Assembly: GCF_038502225.1 (NCBI RefSeq)
Contig: NC_091369.1
Coordinates: forward strand, 12,378,502-12,442,501
Reading direction: 5' to 3'
Origin: Cherax quadricarinatus
Taxonomy: Eukaryota > Arthropoda > Malacostraca > Decapoda > Parastacidae
Length of the DNA: 64,000 bases
Shown here: positions 21,610 through 32,087 of the stretch, one piece after another
Layout of the letters: every line of letters begins with the position of its first letter
Position numbering within the stretch: the first letter of the stretch is position 1
Program-made: the position numbers and the translations under genes
Notes under the pieces: generated by a model
Told to the model about the DNA's origin: nothing
The model's database searches: none
Seen by the model: only the letters and a program-made list of their open reading frames with translations

Positions 21610-23112
21610 GAGGGGAGCACCGCCCCCGCGACCCAGGGAGTCACCGCCCCCGCGACCCAGGGAGTCACCGCCCCCGCGACCCGGGGAGTCACCGCCCCCG
21701 CGACCCAGGGAATCACCGTCCCCGCGACCCGGGGAGTCACCGACCCCGCGACCGTCCCCCCCACCGTCCCCGCTACCCAGGGAATCACCGTCCCCGCGAC
21801 CCGGGGAGTCACCGCCCCCGCGACCCGGGGACTCACCGCCCCCGCGACCCAGGGAATCACCGTCCCCGCGACCCGGGAAGTCACCGTCCCCGCGACCCGG
21901 GGAATCACCGTCCCCGCGACCCGGGCAGTCACCGCCCCCGCGACCCAGGGAATCACCGCCCCCGCGACCCAGGGAATCACCGCCCCCGCGACCCGGGGAG
22001 TCACCGCCCCCGCGACCCAGGGAGTCACCGCCCCCGCGACCCAGGGAATCACCGCCCCCGCGACCCAGGGAGTCACCGCCCCCGCGACCCAGGGAGTCAC
22101 CGTCCCCGCGACCCAGGGAATCACCGTCCCCGCGACCCAGGGAATCACCGCCCCCGCGACCCAGGGAATCACCGCCCCCGCGACCCGGGGAGTCACCGCC
22201 CCCGCGACCCGGGGAGTCACCGCCCCCGCGACCCGGGGAGTCACCGCCCCCGCGACCCGGGGAGTCACCGCCCCCGCGACCCGGGGAGTCACCGCCCCCG
22301 CGACCCACCGCCCCCGGGAGTCACCGTCACCGCCCCCGCGACCCCAGCGACCCGAGGGAGTCACCGCCCCCGCGACCCAGGGAGTCACCGTCCCAGCGAC
22401 CCAGGGAGTCACCGTCCCCGCGACCCAGGGAGTCACCGTCCCCGCGACCCGGGGAGTCACCGCCCCCGCGACCCAGGGAATCACCGTCCCCGCGACCCGG
22501 GGAGTCACCGTCCCCGCGACCCGGGGAGTCACCGTCCCCGCGACCCAGGGAATCACCGTCCCCGCGACCCGGGGAGTCACCGTCCCCGCGACCCGGGGAG
22601 TCACCGTCCCCGCGACCCGGGGAGTCACCGCCCCCGCGACCCGGGGAGTCACCGTCCCCGCGACCCAGGGAATCACCGCCCCCGCGACCCGGGGAGTCAC
22701 CACCCCCGCGACCCAGGGAATCACCGCCCCCGCGACCCGGGGAATCACCGCCCCCGCGACCCGGGGAGTCACCGCCCCCGCGACCCAGGGAGTCACCGCC
22801 CCCGCGACCCGGGGAGTCACCGGGACCCAGGGAATCACCGACCCCCCCGCGACCCGGGGAGTCACCGCCCCCGCGACCCAGGGAGTCACCGCCCCCGCGA
22901 CCCGGGGAGTCACCGTCCCCCGGAGTCACCGCCCCCGCGACCCGGGGAGTCACCGCCCCCGCGACCCGGGGAGTCACCGCCCCCGCGACCCGGGGAGTCA
23001 CCGCCCCCGCGACCCGGGGAGTCACCGCCCCCGCGACCCAGGGAATCACCGCCCCCGCGACCCGGGGAGTCACCGCCCCCGCGACCCGGGGAGTCACCGC
23101 CCCCGCGACCCG
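21610..23112. repeat. GC-rich, CpG-rich minisatellite, 24-bp unit
   Basis: About 62 copies of a 24-bp unit, GGGGAGTCACCGCCCCCGCG plus ACCC, with GGGA/GGGG and CCG/TCG variants. Each unit has about four CpG sites and runs of G on both strands, so G-quadruplex and i-motif folding are possible. It is far more GC-rich than the flanks. The long open frames (TPRVAGAV repeats) exist because the unit length is a multiple of 3. Confidence 0.97.
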
Positions 23113-23184
23113 GTCCCACACGAGGATTCAGTTAGGACTGTAAACATACGTATATGAATTAATAACTTAAAATATAATATACTG

Positions 23185-23455
<271 letters not shown>

Positions 23456-23456
23456 C

Positions 23457-23880
23457 TGTATGTGTGTGTGTGTGTGTGATCACCTAATCATGGTTGCAGG
23501 GATCGAGTCATAGCTCCTGGTCACTTCTGGGATCGCTCTACTGGCTTCCTGTGTGTTATCGTAACTACGCATGAAGCTGTGTATGGATCGTGCCGCCGTG
23601 TACCTGTTTCCTACCTCTCTAGCACCCTCTGCCAATTCCTTTCATTATTGTATTTGTTATTATTTTGTCACGCTGATCCTTCTGCTCTCTAACTCATACA
23701 TTTTACCTCCGGGACTAGTCTCGTTGCAAACCTCTGCACTTTTTCCCACTTTCCTGATATTCTTAATCAGTTGTGGGTTCCTACTGGTGCTGCGTACTCC
23801 AAGATGGGCCCGAGTTATGTCATAGTATAGAAGTAACTCTTTGTTGGCGTGCATATACTGCACGAATAAAACACGCAAGA
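23457..23880 (-). pseudogene. LINE RT C-terminus and 3' end, decayed, minus strand
   Basis: The plus strand carries GATCACCTAATCATGGTTGC at the 3' end, beside a second GT tract. The minus-strand translation towards 23880 contains LLLYYDITRAHLGVRSTSRN and then VGKSAEVCNETSPGGK. This is a decayed version of the LINE C-terminal region (normally ending in VVEAGSIHSFKK). Frameshifts and stops are present. Confidence 0.65.
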
Positions 23881-23924
23881 CAAATAAGTACTATTATGTC
23901 ACTCACGAAATAGTAATGACACGA

Positions 23925-23975
23925 TTGCAAACGAACCATACCACGGGTGGGGTATGGTTCATTTGCAAGAATATA
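23925..23975. repeat. Inverted repeat TTGCAAAcGAACCATACC
   Basis: TTGCAAACGAACCATACC and its near-perfect inverted copy GGTATGGTTCATTTGCAA flank the 8-base loop ACGGGTGG. There is one mismatch in 18 pairs. The sequence lies next to the minus-strand SINE head and may be part of it. Confidence 0.7.
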
Positions 23976-23994
23976 CAATTTGTAAAAATCTTAT

Positions 23995-24076
23995 CAGAGA
24001 ACGGGTGGGGTCTGAACCCATGGCAAGCGAGTCCTAAAACTCACAGGCCAGTGCGTTAACCACTGGGCCAACTGGC
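23995..24076 (-). mobile_element. tRNA-derived SINE head, minus strand
   Basis: On the minus strand, TTGGCCCAGTGGTTAACGC (A box) and CATGGGTTCAGACCCCACCC (B box) are spaced as in a tRNA. The A-box half is repeated in the array that follows at 24077. Confidence 0.7.
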
Positions 24077-24480
24077 ACTGTCCTAAACCTCACAGGCCAG
24101 TGCGTTAACCACTGGGCCAGCTGGCACAATCCTAAAACTCACAGGCCAGTGCGTTGACCACTGGGCCAGCTGGCACAATCCTAAAACTCACAGGCCAGTG
24201 CGTTAACCACTGGGCCAGCTGGCACAATCCTAAAACTCACAGGCCAGTGCGTTAACCACTGGGCCAGCTGGCACTGTCCTAAAACTCACAGGCCAGTGCG
24301 TTAGCCACTGGGCCAGCTGGCACTGTCCTAAACCTCACAGGCCAGTGCGTTAACCACTGGGCCAGCTGGCACAATCCTAAAACTCACAGGCCAGTGCGTT
24401 AACCACTGGGCCAGCTGGCACTGTCCTAAAACTCACAGGCCAGTGCGTTAGCCAGTGGGCCAGCTGGCACTGTCCTAAGA
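24050..24480 (-). repeat. 49-bp array of a SINE Pol III A-box head
   Basis: About nine copies of a roughly 49-bp unit containing CAGGCCAGTGCGTTAACCAC and TGGGCCAGCTGGCAC. On the minus strand each unit carries the A-box-like GGCCCAGTGGTTAACGC of the adjacent SINE head; the B box is not repeated. It ends with a head-like GGCCGAGTAGTTAAGG in the opposite orientation at 24490-24505. Confidence 0.85.
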
Positions 24481-24817
24481 CTCACAGTTGGCCGAGTAGT
24501 TAAGGACTGGCCTGAGTTTTAGGACACCATCCATACCGAGCAGATGTCGAGCAGAGCCCGACATCTGTAACACAACTGTCATCAAAGATCTGTTAAGTTA
24601 TACCATGAATTAAGGAAAGATCCTGGACTTCACATTACGAAAGCAGACAAAGCAAATGTGACAGAAATTATGGAGGAAAATAAACATGATATTAAGAGAC
24701 ACGGAAACTCACGCGCCTCTTAATGCTACTCATCTCTTTCCTTTCTTAGATACTGGCATTACAATTGCTGTCCTTCACGCCTCTGGCAGTTGTCATGTAT
24801 TATTTTACTTGTATAGT

Positions 24818-25095
24818 TTAGCAAGTGGCTGACACAGTGCTTCTGTTAACTCTTTCATAACAGAGAGAAATGTAGTCTCGTCCCATTGCCTTTGAGGAAC
24901 CTAGTTCACTCAGCAGTCTGTTTAACTGTTCTGTTGTATGTATTGTATCCAGAGCTAGTTGGTGTACTCTTCCTCTTTGACTCTCTGGTAGTGTTCTACT
25001 TTCCCTCTGTTCAGCTCCTCGCACATTTCTTGGCCATTGTTAGTTCTCCTTCCTTCTGCAGTCATATTATTTGGTATTTTACTGTACATAAACGC
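24818..25095 (-). pseudogene. CR1/Jockey-like LINE fragment: linker and start of RT
   Basis: Minus-strand frames read NNGQEMCEELNRGKVEHYQR and, after a frameshift, LALDTIHTTEQLNRLLSELG then SSKAMGRDYIS. The last phrase is the SSKAxGPDxI block at the start of non-LTR reverse transcriptases. The first is the spacer after the endonuclease. There are one frameshift and substitutions, and neither RT catalytic motifs nor the endonuclease are present. Confidence 0.65.
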
Positions 25096-25290
25096 TGAGA
25101 GATACACACCTCTCAGTACGCATATGCTGAGAGAGATATACCTTTCAGTACATATATGCTGAGATACATACCTCTCACTATATAATAGATATATTCCTCT
25201 CGGTGTATATACACCAAGATACAAGCCTCGAGGTGTAAATACACTGAAATACAAATCTTTCGTTGAGTGAATTACACCTGAGAGAAACTT
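25095..25290. repeat. Degenerate repeats around CTGAGAGATAYACACCTCTC
   Basis: About five poorly matching 35-40-bp units with GAGATACA...CCTCTCAGTA. Several are imperfect inverted repeats (CTGAGAG...CTCTCAG), for example at 25097-25116. Confidence 0.6.
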
Positions 25291-25985
25291 CTCAAAGAAA
25301 GTTCCAATAATGCACATCACAGCAGGGGCTGTGGGTCTACAGGTACAACAACATCTTTTAAAATGATAGCGGTGGCCGTCGGTTAGAAGGTAATTTACCC
25401 AACACGCGAATAGGGCTGTCTGAGGAAGCGAGAGTCGACAGGTTACTGTCTCCCTCTCTCTATCCCTTCCTCCCATCCCTCTCCCCTCCATCACAACCCT
25501 ACCCTCCCTCTCCTATTATCCACCCCTAACCTCCCATTCCTCTTATCTCCCCTTCCCTCTCCTACCACTCTTCTTCCCTCCTCTCCCCCTCATACTACAT
25601 CTTTGTTCTTAATTATACGGTATAAATTAGTTACGTCCAGAGCCTACCTGAGGGAGTTACGTTCGCGCCTTTTTTTTCACTGGCGCCAAATTTATCACTT
25701 TATTTCGGCGCGAAATTTCGACTCGGACGTCGGTTCTTGCAGCATATTTTATATAAATAAAAAAATAAATTTAATAAATAAATATATAAATAAATAAAGT
25801 ATATAAACAAATCAGTAAGATAAAACTAGATTACATACAAAACAAAAGGTAAACAAATCAGAGGATAAACAAATCTAGTATAACAAGTTAGGTAAACAAG
25901 GAATAATGACGAGGGGAAACTCAAGAAAAATATATGATTAGGTAAACAACACGCACACACACTCACACGCAAGCACGCACGCACA
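25291..25985. other. Low-complexity and unique DNA, no gene seen
   Basis: Pyrimidine-rich CCCTCTCC sequence fills about 25445-25595, and AT-rich TAAATAAATAAA occurs near 25755-25800. No recognisable coding region. Confidence 0.55.
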
Positions 25986-25994
25986 GCAACTATG

Positions 25995-25995
<1 letters not shown>

Positions 25996-26060
<65 letters not shown>
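25996..26060. repeat. (CA)n microsatellite
   Basis: About 32 uninterrupted CA units. Flanks to 26460 are unique, with repeated AGATAAACAA phrases. Confidence 0.97.
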
Positions 26061-26469
26061 GGCCCCCACAAATTAGCGTAGACAGACACCAAATGAGACA
26101 GGCTGACGAAGATTAAGATAAACAAATAAGATAAACAAGACAGAGAAACGAACAAAACCAAGTGAAAGAACTCCCACAAATGTACCTCTGCTTCACAGAG
26201 TGATAAACAGACCAATAAATGGATAATTTGTATATACCCAGCACTCACAAGCATGGTTCACCCGTGTCCCATACATCTGGGACTGACCCCTCGTCCGGGC
26301 GCCAGAGAAATATGGTCGATAAATACGTGGTTGTGAGGGACCTACATGGTTGTATGTTTTAATGTAGTGACGGCTGCCCACCTGCTTAGGGATCATTGTC
26401 TAGGTGGGTGGAATGTGGGTGGTGGTGGAGTGTTGGTGGGTGGTTTGGGTGGTGTGTTACGTAGTAGTG

Positions 26470-26745
26470 CAGGTTGGTTACCTGGAGTCGCTTCCAGATG
26501 TCACGGCCCGGTCGCAAAGTAGGCCTCCTGCTTGCTGGCCTGATTGATCAGGCTTAGCGTATGCATCAGTTTAGCGTATGCATCACAACTCGGCTGATCA
26601 GGAGCTGATTTGAGAAACTTATCAAGTTCCCTCTTGAAGACAGCCAAACGTGTATTGGTAATTCCCATTATAGATGAAGGGAGGGTGTCGAAGAGTCGTG
26701 GTTCCTTAACACTTATGAATTATCTCTCATTGCATTCATCGTTTC
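26470..26745 (-). pseudogene. LINE C-terminal relic (DTLPSSIMGITN...), minus strand
   Basis: The minus-strand translation reads EPRLFDTLPSSIMGITNTRL and AVFKRELDKFLKSAPDQ. It is clearly homologous to GPRLFNSLPSSIRGIANKPL in the copy at 39368-40798. The 3' end finishes near 26480 with CTCCAGGTAACC. A 17-bp phrase, TTAGCGTATGCATCA plus flanks, is tandemly duplicated inside it. Related non-coding sequence extends to about 26900. Confidence 0.7.
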
Positions 26746-26917
26746 CCTTCTTTTCACCAGATGTATCCTGTACCGTCTGCTAAGTCTCTTGTGTTCATCT
26801 GTAGCAATTTCAGCGTGCAGATTTGGGACCAATTCCTCCTGCATCTTCCAGCTGTAGATCTTTCCGGCCTACGTAATAAGGAGTACAGTTCTACCAGCAG
26901 TTTAGGTGCTTGACTGA

Positions 26918-27110
26918 ATCACCAGAACCTGCACCACAAGAACCTATACCAGCAGAACCTGCACCTCAAGAACCTGCTGCAGCAGAGCCTGCACCAAAAG
27001 AATCTGTACCAGCAGAACCTGCATCACCAGAACCTGCACCACAAGAACCTATACCAGCAGAACCTGCATCACCAGAACCTGCACCAGCAGAACCTGCATC
27101 ACAAACGCTC
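26918..27110 (+). repeat. Minisatellite, 15-bp unit, encodes PAPQE-like repeats
   Basis: About 13 copies of GCACCACAAGAACCT or GCACCAGCAGAACCT. The unit is a multiple of 3, so an open frame from 26910 reads EPAPQEPIPAEPAPQEPAAA. No upstream exon, promoter or homolog can be pointed to, so a repeat reading is preferred. Confidence 0.85.
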
Positions 27111-27273
27111 AAGAACTGCACTTCTATCTCTCTCCTTCACTCCCCCCCTTCATTGTACTCAGGACAATAGCCCAGGAGATGTAAGCTGACGCCTTCAACA
27201 CAAAGTGTTTATACAGTGATTCTTAACGTTGTTTTAATGACCAATCTACCGATGTTTACATAGGCATCAGAGG

Positions 27274-27327
<54 letters not shown>

Positions 27328-27346
27328 GCTGTTGTTGTTGTTGTTG

Positions 27347-27386
<40 letters not shown>

Positions 27387-27400
27387 CATTATTATTGCTG

Positions 27401-27431
<31 letters not shown>

Positions 27432-27448
27432 CATTATTATTGCTGTTG

Positions 27449-27479
<31 letters not shown>

Positions 27480-27559
27480 CATTATTATTGCTGTTGTTGT
27501 TGTTGTTGTTATTATTATTATTATTATTATTGCTGTTGTTGTTGTTGCTGTTGTTATTA

Positions 27560-27599
<40 letters not shown>

Positions 27600-27630
27600 G
27601 CTGTTGTTGTTGTTGTTGTTGTTGTTGTTA

Positions 27631-27672
<42 letters not shown>

Positions 27673-27716
27673 CATTATTATTATTATTATTATTATTGCT
27701 GTTGTTGTTGTTGTAT
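27274..27716. repeat. (ATT)n/(TTG)n trinucleotide block
   Basis: Seven alternating blocks of ATT and GCTGTTGTTG repeats. The alternation suggests that a compound unit was amplified. The DNA after it, to 28150, is AT-rich with no gene seen. Confidence 0.97.
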
Positions 27717-28198
27717 ATTTTACTATAATACTAATATTATAAATACAATATATTTTTATCTAGTTATATATAATTATTTTAATTTTAGTTTTCATTTTTA
27801 GTTGTTTCATGTTTCAATTTAATTTTAATATCATAACTGCTGTAGTTCTGTGTATCATCTGTTGTTCTTCTTACTTCTTTGTGTAAATCAAATTCGTAAA
27901 TTAAATTTACAGTCTCTGTAAAATTTTAGGTAACTATCAACGATAAGCTCAGGTTGTTGTTTGTTCACGAAGCGGTAAACCCACGCGGGCCAGTCAGCGT
28001 AAGACTCAAGATCACAAAATCATTGGTCTTGGGCCTTGAAAATAAATTTTTGTATTATCTATATGCAAATTATGTGCTAGTTATTGTAATTTAATGTTCA
28101 GGAAAAAATATACATTGAACAATATGCAAACAATCGCAGACAGGCGATTGTAACAATGCAAGACAAGCCACGGGGGGGGAAGGGGGGATGGAAATCTT

Positions 28199-28242
28199 CA
28201 GCTCAAGTACTTTCACACTTCTCAGTGCGTCATCAGGAGCTG
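28199..28242 (-). ncRNA. Hammerhead-ribozyme-like motif, best copy
   Basis: Read as minus-strand RNA, the parts come in this order. Stem I strand CAGCUC. Core CUGAUGA. One unpaired C. Stem II GCACU, loop GAGA, AGUGU. Core GAA. Self-complementary AGUACU. U at the cleavage position. Stem I strand GAGCUG. Stem I pairs perfectly over 6 bp and stem II over 5 bp (one G-U). Stem III can only form between two molecules through AGUACU. This matches short-stem-III hammerheads of Penelope-like elements, which are thought to cleave as dimers. The extra base after CUGAUGA is atypical. Activity is not shown. Confidence 0.65.
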
Positions 28243-28358
28243 TGTAATGTTACAAGGGTAGCAACAGGAGAGAGAGGTGCTGGCGGGTGTCACTCATGCT
28301 TCCATACTCTGAGAAAACTTCCCCTCATTTCTCCTGTTGCTGCCTTTGCAACACTGCA

Positions 28359-28400
28359 CAGCTCCTGATGACGCACTGAGAAGTGTGAAGGTACTGAGCT
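28359..28400 (+). ncRNA. Hammerhead-like motif, mutated second arm
   Basis: The plus-strand partner of the motif at 28199-28242. Stem I, CUGAUGA and stem II are retained. The segment after GAA reads GGUACUGAGCU and has lost the U at the cleavage position. It is probably inactive. Confidence 0.5.
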
Positions 28401-28442
28401 AAAGATTTCCATCCCCCGTTGCCTGTTTTGCATAGAACAATG

Positions 28443-29020
28443 TGTATGTTGAATATATATGTAGCTTGATACATAAATCTCGTCATACCAGAACGATGGA
28501 AGGAGGATAGATGGAAGTTATTGCATGTCTTTATGGAAGGCTTGGAATGCAAAATGAGCGAGGGAATGAAAGAAAACGTTAAGAGTGATTCAGGACGAGG
28601 CAGAGGGAAGAATCAAGCCAGAACTCACCCCACTTAACTTCCTGATAGAGCACTTTATACCACTTAGCTCTACTTAATCAGCTCTTTATAATTCTGGGAG
28701 ATTACATGATCGGGAAAAAAAATTACATTTCATCGTAGGTGGAGTAGTGTCGGAACACCATTACATCCCCCTCGTCTTCCCATAAAAAGAAAAATAACAA
28801 AAAATTAGGAAAATCTAGGATTTTCCGAAGCTCTCACAATATTTTTATCCATAACCCCTAACTCTAAGAATCTCTAAACATACAGAAGATTAATTATAAT
28901 AATAGTTATAAATTCTGCCTTAAAAACACACCTAACATTTTTTACAAAGATTAGGTTAAAACATTTGACAGTTTCTGTCAAAGCTAATTTCTTCCATGGT
29001 ACCTATTAAAATCGGACAGT
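28443..29020. other. Unique DNA, no gene seen
   Basis: AT-rich sequence without arrays, inverted repeats of note or coherent open frames. Confidence 0.5.
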
Positions 29021-29210
<190 letters not shown>

Positions 29211-29601
29211 ACCATAAAATAGGTAGTGAGTCAGTTTATCAAGCGGAGGTGAGGGTGTGGAGAGGTTGGGTGGTGTAGATGCTAAATATCAGCTCAACTT
29301 CTACAGATATATCTCCTCAAACACCTGGCTGGAATATTAATGTGTTTGAGGTGCCTGGCACACGTGACCCTTGATGTGGTTCCACTGCTGAGAGACTTAG
29401 AGGCCAGGCTGAGTGTAAACAACCGCACTCTTACAACTAGGCATACACTTTATATATTAATGAATATATTAATATATATATATATTAGTGAATCTACTGC
29501 TTCTCCCATTCGCTCTTTTTAGCTAAAAATAATTCAAGACTATTAGAATTTATTTAGAGGCACCAAAAACATTAAAGTTGCAATCCCTTACAAGACAGGA
29601 A

Positions 29602-29729
<128 letters not shown>

Positions 29730-29812
29730 TCTCATTTATAAGAGAATAATTCCTTTTCGAAACTACATTTCCCTAAATCTTAGGGAAGAATGCCTCTTTT
29801 TTTTACCCTTAG

Positions 29813-29975
29813 AGAGGACCATAACAACGGGCTGAGACGATTACTTTTCCTTATAGGGGATCATAACAACGGGGTGAGACGATTATTCTTCCTTACAGAG
29901 GACCATAACAATGGGGTGAGACGATTACTTTTTACCATAGAGAGGACCATAACAACGGGCTGAGACGATTACATT
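29813..29975. repeat. Short minisatellite, about 45-bp unit, four copies
   Basis: Four copies of AGAGGACCATAACAACGGG followed by TGAGACGATTA, differing by small indels. Confidence 0.85.
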
Positions 29976-30830
29976 TCGAGCTATCATTTTCGTGGCCCAC
30001 ACTAATTATCAGACACCTGAGTGCTGAAAAATTCGTAATGACTCCAGCATCTGGATGGAGTGACGAGGACTGGGAGTCACAGTTAGTGGCCAAGACCAGA
30101 CTTCCCACCACTGTGGCCTAGGCAGAGTATATGACTCCCTGTAGGCCAGTAGTCAAAGCAGCAGTTTTGATTCCTTAGGGAAAAAATCAGGAAAGGTCTA
30201 CTTGAAGTTCTACACTTAAGTGCTACATATGAGATTGCCCACTTTGAAAAATTCACATGATCTGCCATGTTTCCTCTCTGCTGCCTCTCTCCTTCCAATG
30301 GAAATAAGTCACTTTGTCTGACTTGTTGGGTTATCCTAGGTAATTTTCACATGTTACTATGTATGATAATTTGTGTAACTGTATTTATGTGTACCTGTAC
30401 CCAAATAACTACCTCTCTCCCACCTCCCTGCTATATTTCTTCCTTGCCATCTCTTCCCTCATCCCTGCCTTCACCTTGCCTGCCATTTTCCCCCACATCC
30501 TTGCCATCACCCCTCTCCCCTTCCTTTCCTCCACGCCACCTGTGCTTATTAAGACAATTTAGCACAGCCTTCATGGAGTTAATTTATCACCTTATCCCTC
30601 ACCTGCTAAATGACCTGTTTCTGGCTTCAGGTGACAGATCACAACCCTCTGACTACAAGTCAATTAGAGGTCACGGTAGGTCATTGGCTCTAAGGTCAGC
30701 CACTGTTCGCTTCCTGTGACTTTTTGTTATTCTTCCTTATTTTCTTAATATATAACTTTTAGTGTATATTCAGCTCTCTGTATATTCAGCTCTCAGTGTA
30801 TATACATATCTCAGTGTTGCAACAGGATCA
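29976..30830. other. Unique DNA with one SINE- or LINE-like 3' piece
   Basis: GGGTTATCCTAGGTAATTTT and ATTTGTGTAACTGTATTTAT at 30328-30390 resemble the 3' end of an abundant decapod repeat. The CT-rich stretch 30410-30540 carries spurious open frames. Nothing else is recognisable. Confidence 0.45.
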
Positions 30831-30960
30831 GAGTGAACAGGTGATATCACAATATGTAAAACAACCGCTGTGAAAAAAGTGAATTTCCAAGTGCTTTCGT
30901 GATTTCTCACATTATCAAGGAACTGTTAAAAATCACAGAACAACTGAAGGCTTGTAAGGC
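30830..30960 (-). mobile_element. Single arm of a family 3 ribozyme element
   Basis: AACAGGTGATATCAC and AAAACAACCGCTGTGAAAAA precede the ribozyme-like motif. The same order is found in the palindromes at 31440-31905 and 46803-46975. The second arm is missing. Confidence 0.65.
30883..30926 (-). ncRNA. Hammerhead-like motif, U3/A8 variant
   Basis: Minus-strand order: stem I GUUCC, core UUGAUAA, one unpaired U, stem II GUGA with loop GAAA and UCAC, GAA, then AGCACU, U, and stem I GGAA. Stem I has four perfect pairs and stem II has four. The core has U at position 3 and A at position 8, where hammerheads have C3 and G8. Those two bases pair in the hammerhead fold, so this is a coordinated change. 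AGCACU is one base from a perfect self-complement. Confidence 0.5.
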
Positions 30961-31394
30961 TTAGATACATCACTCAATGTATATACATCTCTAGGTGTAT
31001 ATACTCTCACTGGGAGAGACGCCAAATAAGTTTGGAAATCTAACCCCGTTTACAAAATGGTTTATTTACATCCGCATTGTGTAAATAGGAAATTTATTTA
31101 TACTGTGTAAATCGCATAAGTCGCGATCATGTAAAACAAGACAGTGACTGTTGCTGTTCCACTGACGCATTTGTCAAGGACAACCACTTGACACGAATCA
31201 TTAATAATTAGTCACAGAACGACTCATTTAAGAATAGAGTAGTAACTATCAGTGCTCAAATAGTCGTATTCTTTTTACTACTTAATCAAGTAGTCACTCC
31301 AACCATTATTTTACACTCACTGTTACAGAGAATTAATTTATGCCTAGAGCAAACAGCAAATGAATTTACATTTATTTAAAGGTAAATAACGTAA
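30961..31394. other. Unique DNA, no gene seen
   Basis: AT-rich sequence without tandem structure. Nothing recognisable. Confidence 0.5.
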
Positions 31395-31437
31395 ATCAAC
31401 CCATCACTTTCTTCAGCATTACGTGCTTGACTGTCCA

Positions 31438-31790
31438 TTTACTGAGAAATGCAATAATATCACAGTAAGCAGGCGGTATCACACTGTGCAAAACCACCAC
31501 TGTGAAATGCAATAATATCACAGTAAGCAGGCGGTATCACACTGTGCAAAACCACCACTGAGAAATGCAATAATATCACAGTAAGCAGGCGGTATCACAC
31601 TGTGCAAAACCACCACTGTGAAATGCAATAATATCACAGTAAGCAGGCGGTATCACACTGTGCAAAACCACCACTGAGAAATGCAATAATATCACAGTAA
31701 GCAGGCGGTATCACACTGTGCAAAACCACCACTGAGAAATGCAATAAGATCACAGTAAGCAGGCGGTATCACACTGTGCAAAACCACCAC
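31438..31790. repeat. Minisatellite, 58-bp unit from a ribozyme element end
   Basis: Six copies containing ATATCACAGTAAGCAGGCGG and GCAAAACCACCACTG. The unit equals the outer flank of the family 3 palindromes: on the minus strand the right flank at 46935-46975 has GATCACAGTAAACAGGTGAT and GCAAAACAACCACTGTG. The array thus amplifies the terminal segment of that element. Confidence 0.85.
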
Positions 31791-31905
31791 TGTGAAAAAA
31801 ATAGTGAAATTCCAAGCACTTTGATGATTTCTCATATTATCAAGGAAAGCGTTTGGAATTTCACTTTTTTTTCACAGTGGTTGTTTTGCTTATTAAGGAA
31901 TATAG
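31775..31905. mobile_element. Foldback arms of a family 3 ribozyme element
   Basis: Left GCAAAACCACCACTGTGAAA and right TTTCACAGTGGTTGTTTTGC are inverted copies. Inner parts AGTGAAATTCCAAGC and GTTTGGAATTTCACT also pair. The centre lies at ATCAAGGAAAGCG, so the right arm lacks the 5' half of the ribozyme-like motif. Confidence 0.75.
31808..31846 (-). ncRNA. Hammerhead-like motif, degenerate
   Basis: Stem I UUCC with GGAA, core UUGAUAA and a stem II (AUGA/UCAU) are present, but GAA has become CAA. It is expected to be inactive. Confidence 0.4.
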
Positions 31906-32087
31906 AGATAGACAATATAATAACCTATGTGATACGCCAAGTTATCTTATTAATGAAAATAAGATACCAGATATATTGTTTAAAATGTCCTAAATTTGCT
32001 TGACAAAAGATTAGGTAATTGTAGATATAAATCCAGATGAACTGTTAACCATTTAGGGGCCTAGTTATTAGGTCTTTCGTGTATCCG

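Larger units (their letters stand above)
28152..28442. mobile_element. Foldback element with hammerhead-like arms, family 2
   Basis: Two arms of about 110 bp (28157-28270 and 28338-28435) are inverted copies of each other around a spacer of roughly 65 bp. Matching landmarks are CACTTCTCAGTGCGTCATCA on the left and TGATGACGCACTGAGAAGTG on the right. AACAATG at 28152-28158 and 28436-28442 could be a 7-bp target duplication. Each arm holds one hammerhead-like motif, in opposite orientations. No coding sequence. Confidence 0.8.

Noticed and set aside
24955..25494. 179-codon minus-strand open frame as a single gene
   Set aside because: Only the last roughly 35 codons resemble a LINE linker. The rest covers the CTGAGAG repeats and unique DNA, with no coding signature.
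26910..27170. Proline/glutamate repeat protein (EPAPQ repeats)
   Set aside because: The frame consists of a 15-bp minisatellite plus chance extensions. No signal of a real gene.
31808..31846. Active hammerhead at this position
   Set aside because: The core GAA is mutated to CAA and stem II is weak, so it is listed only as a degenerate copy.
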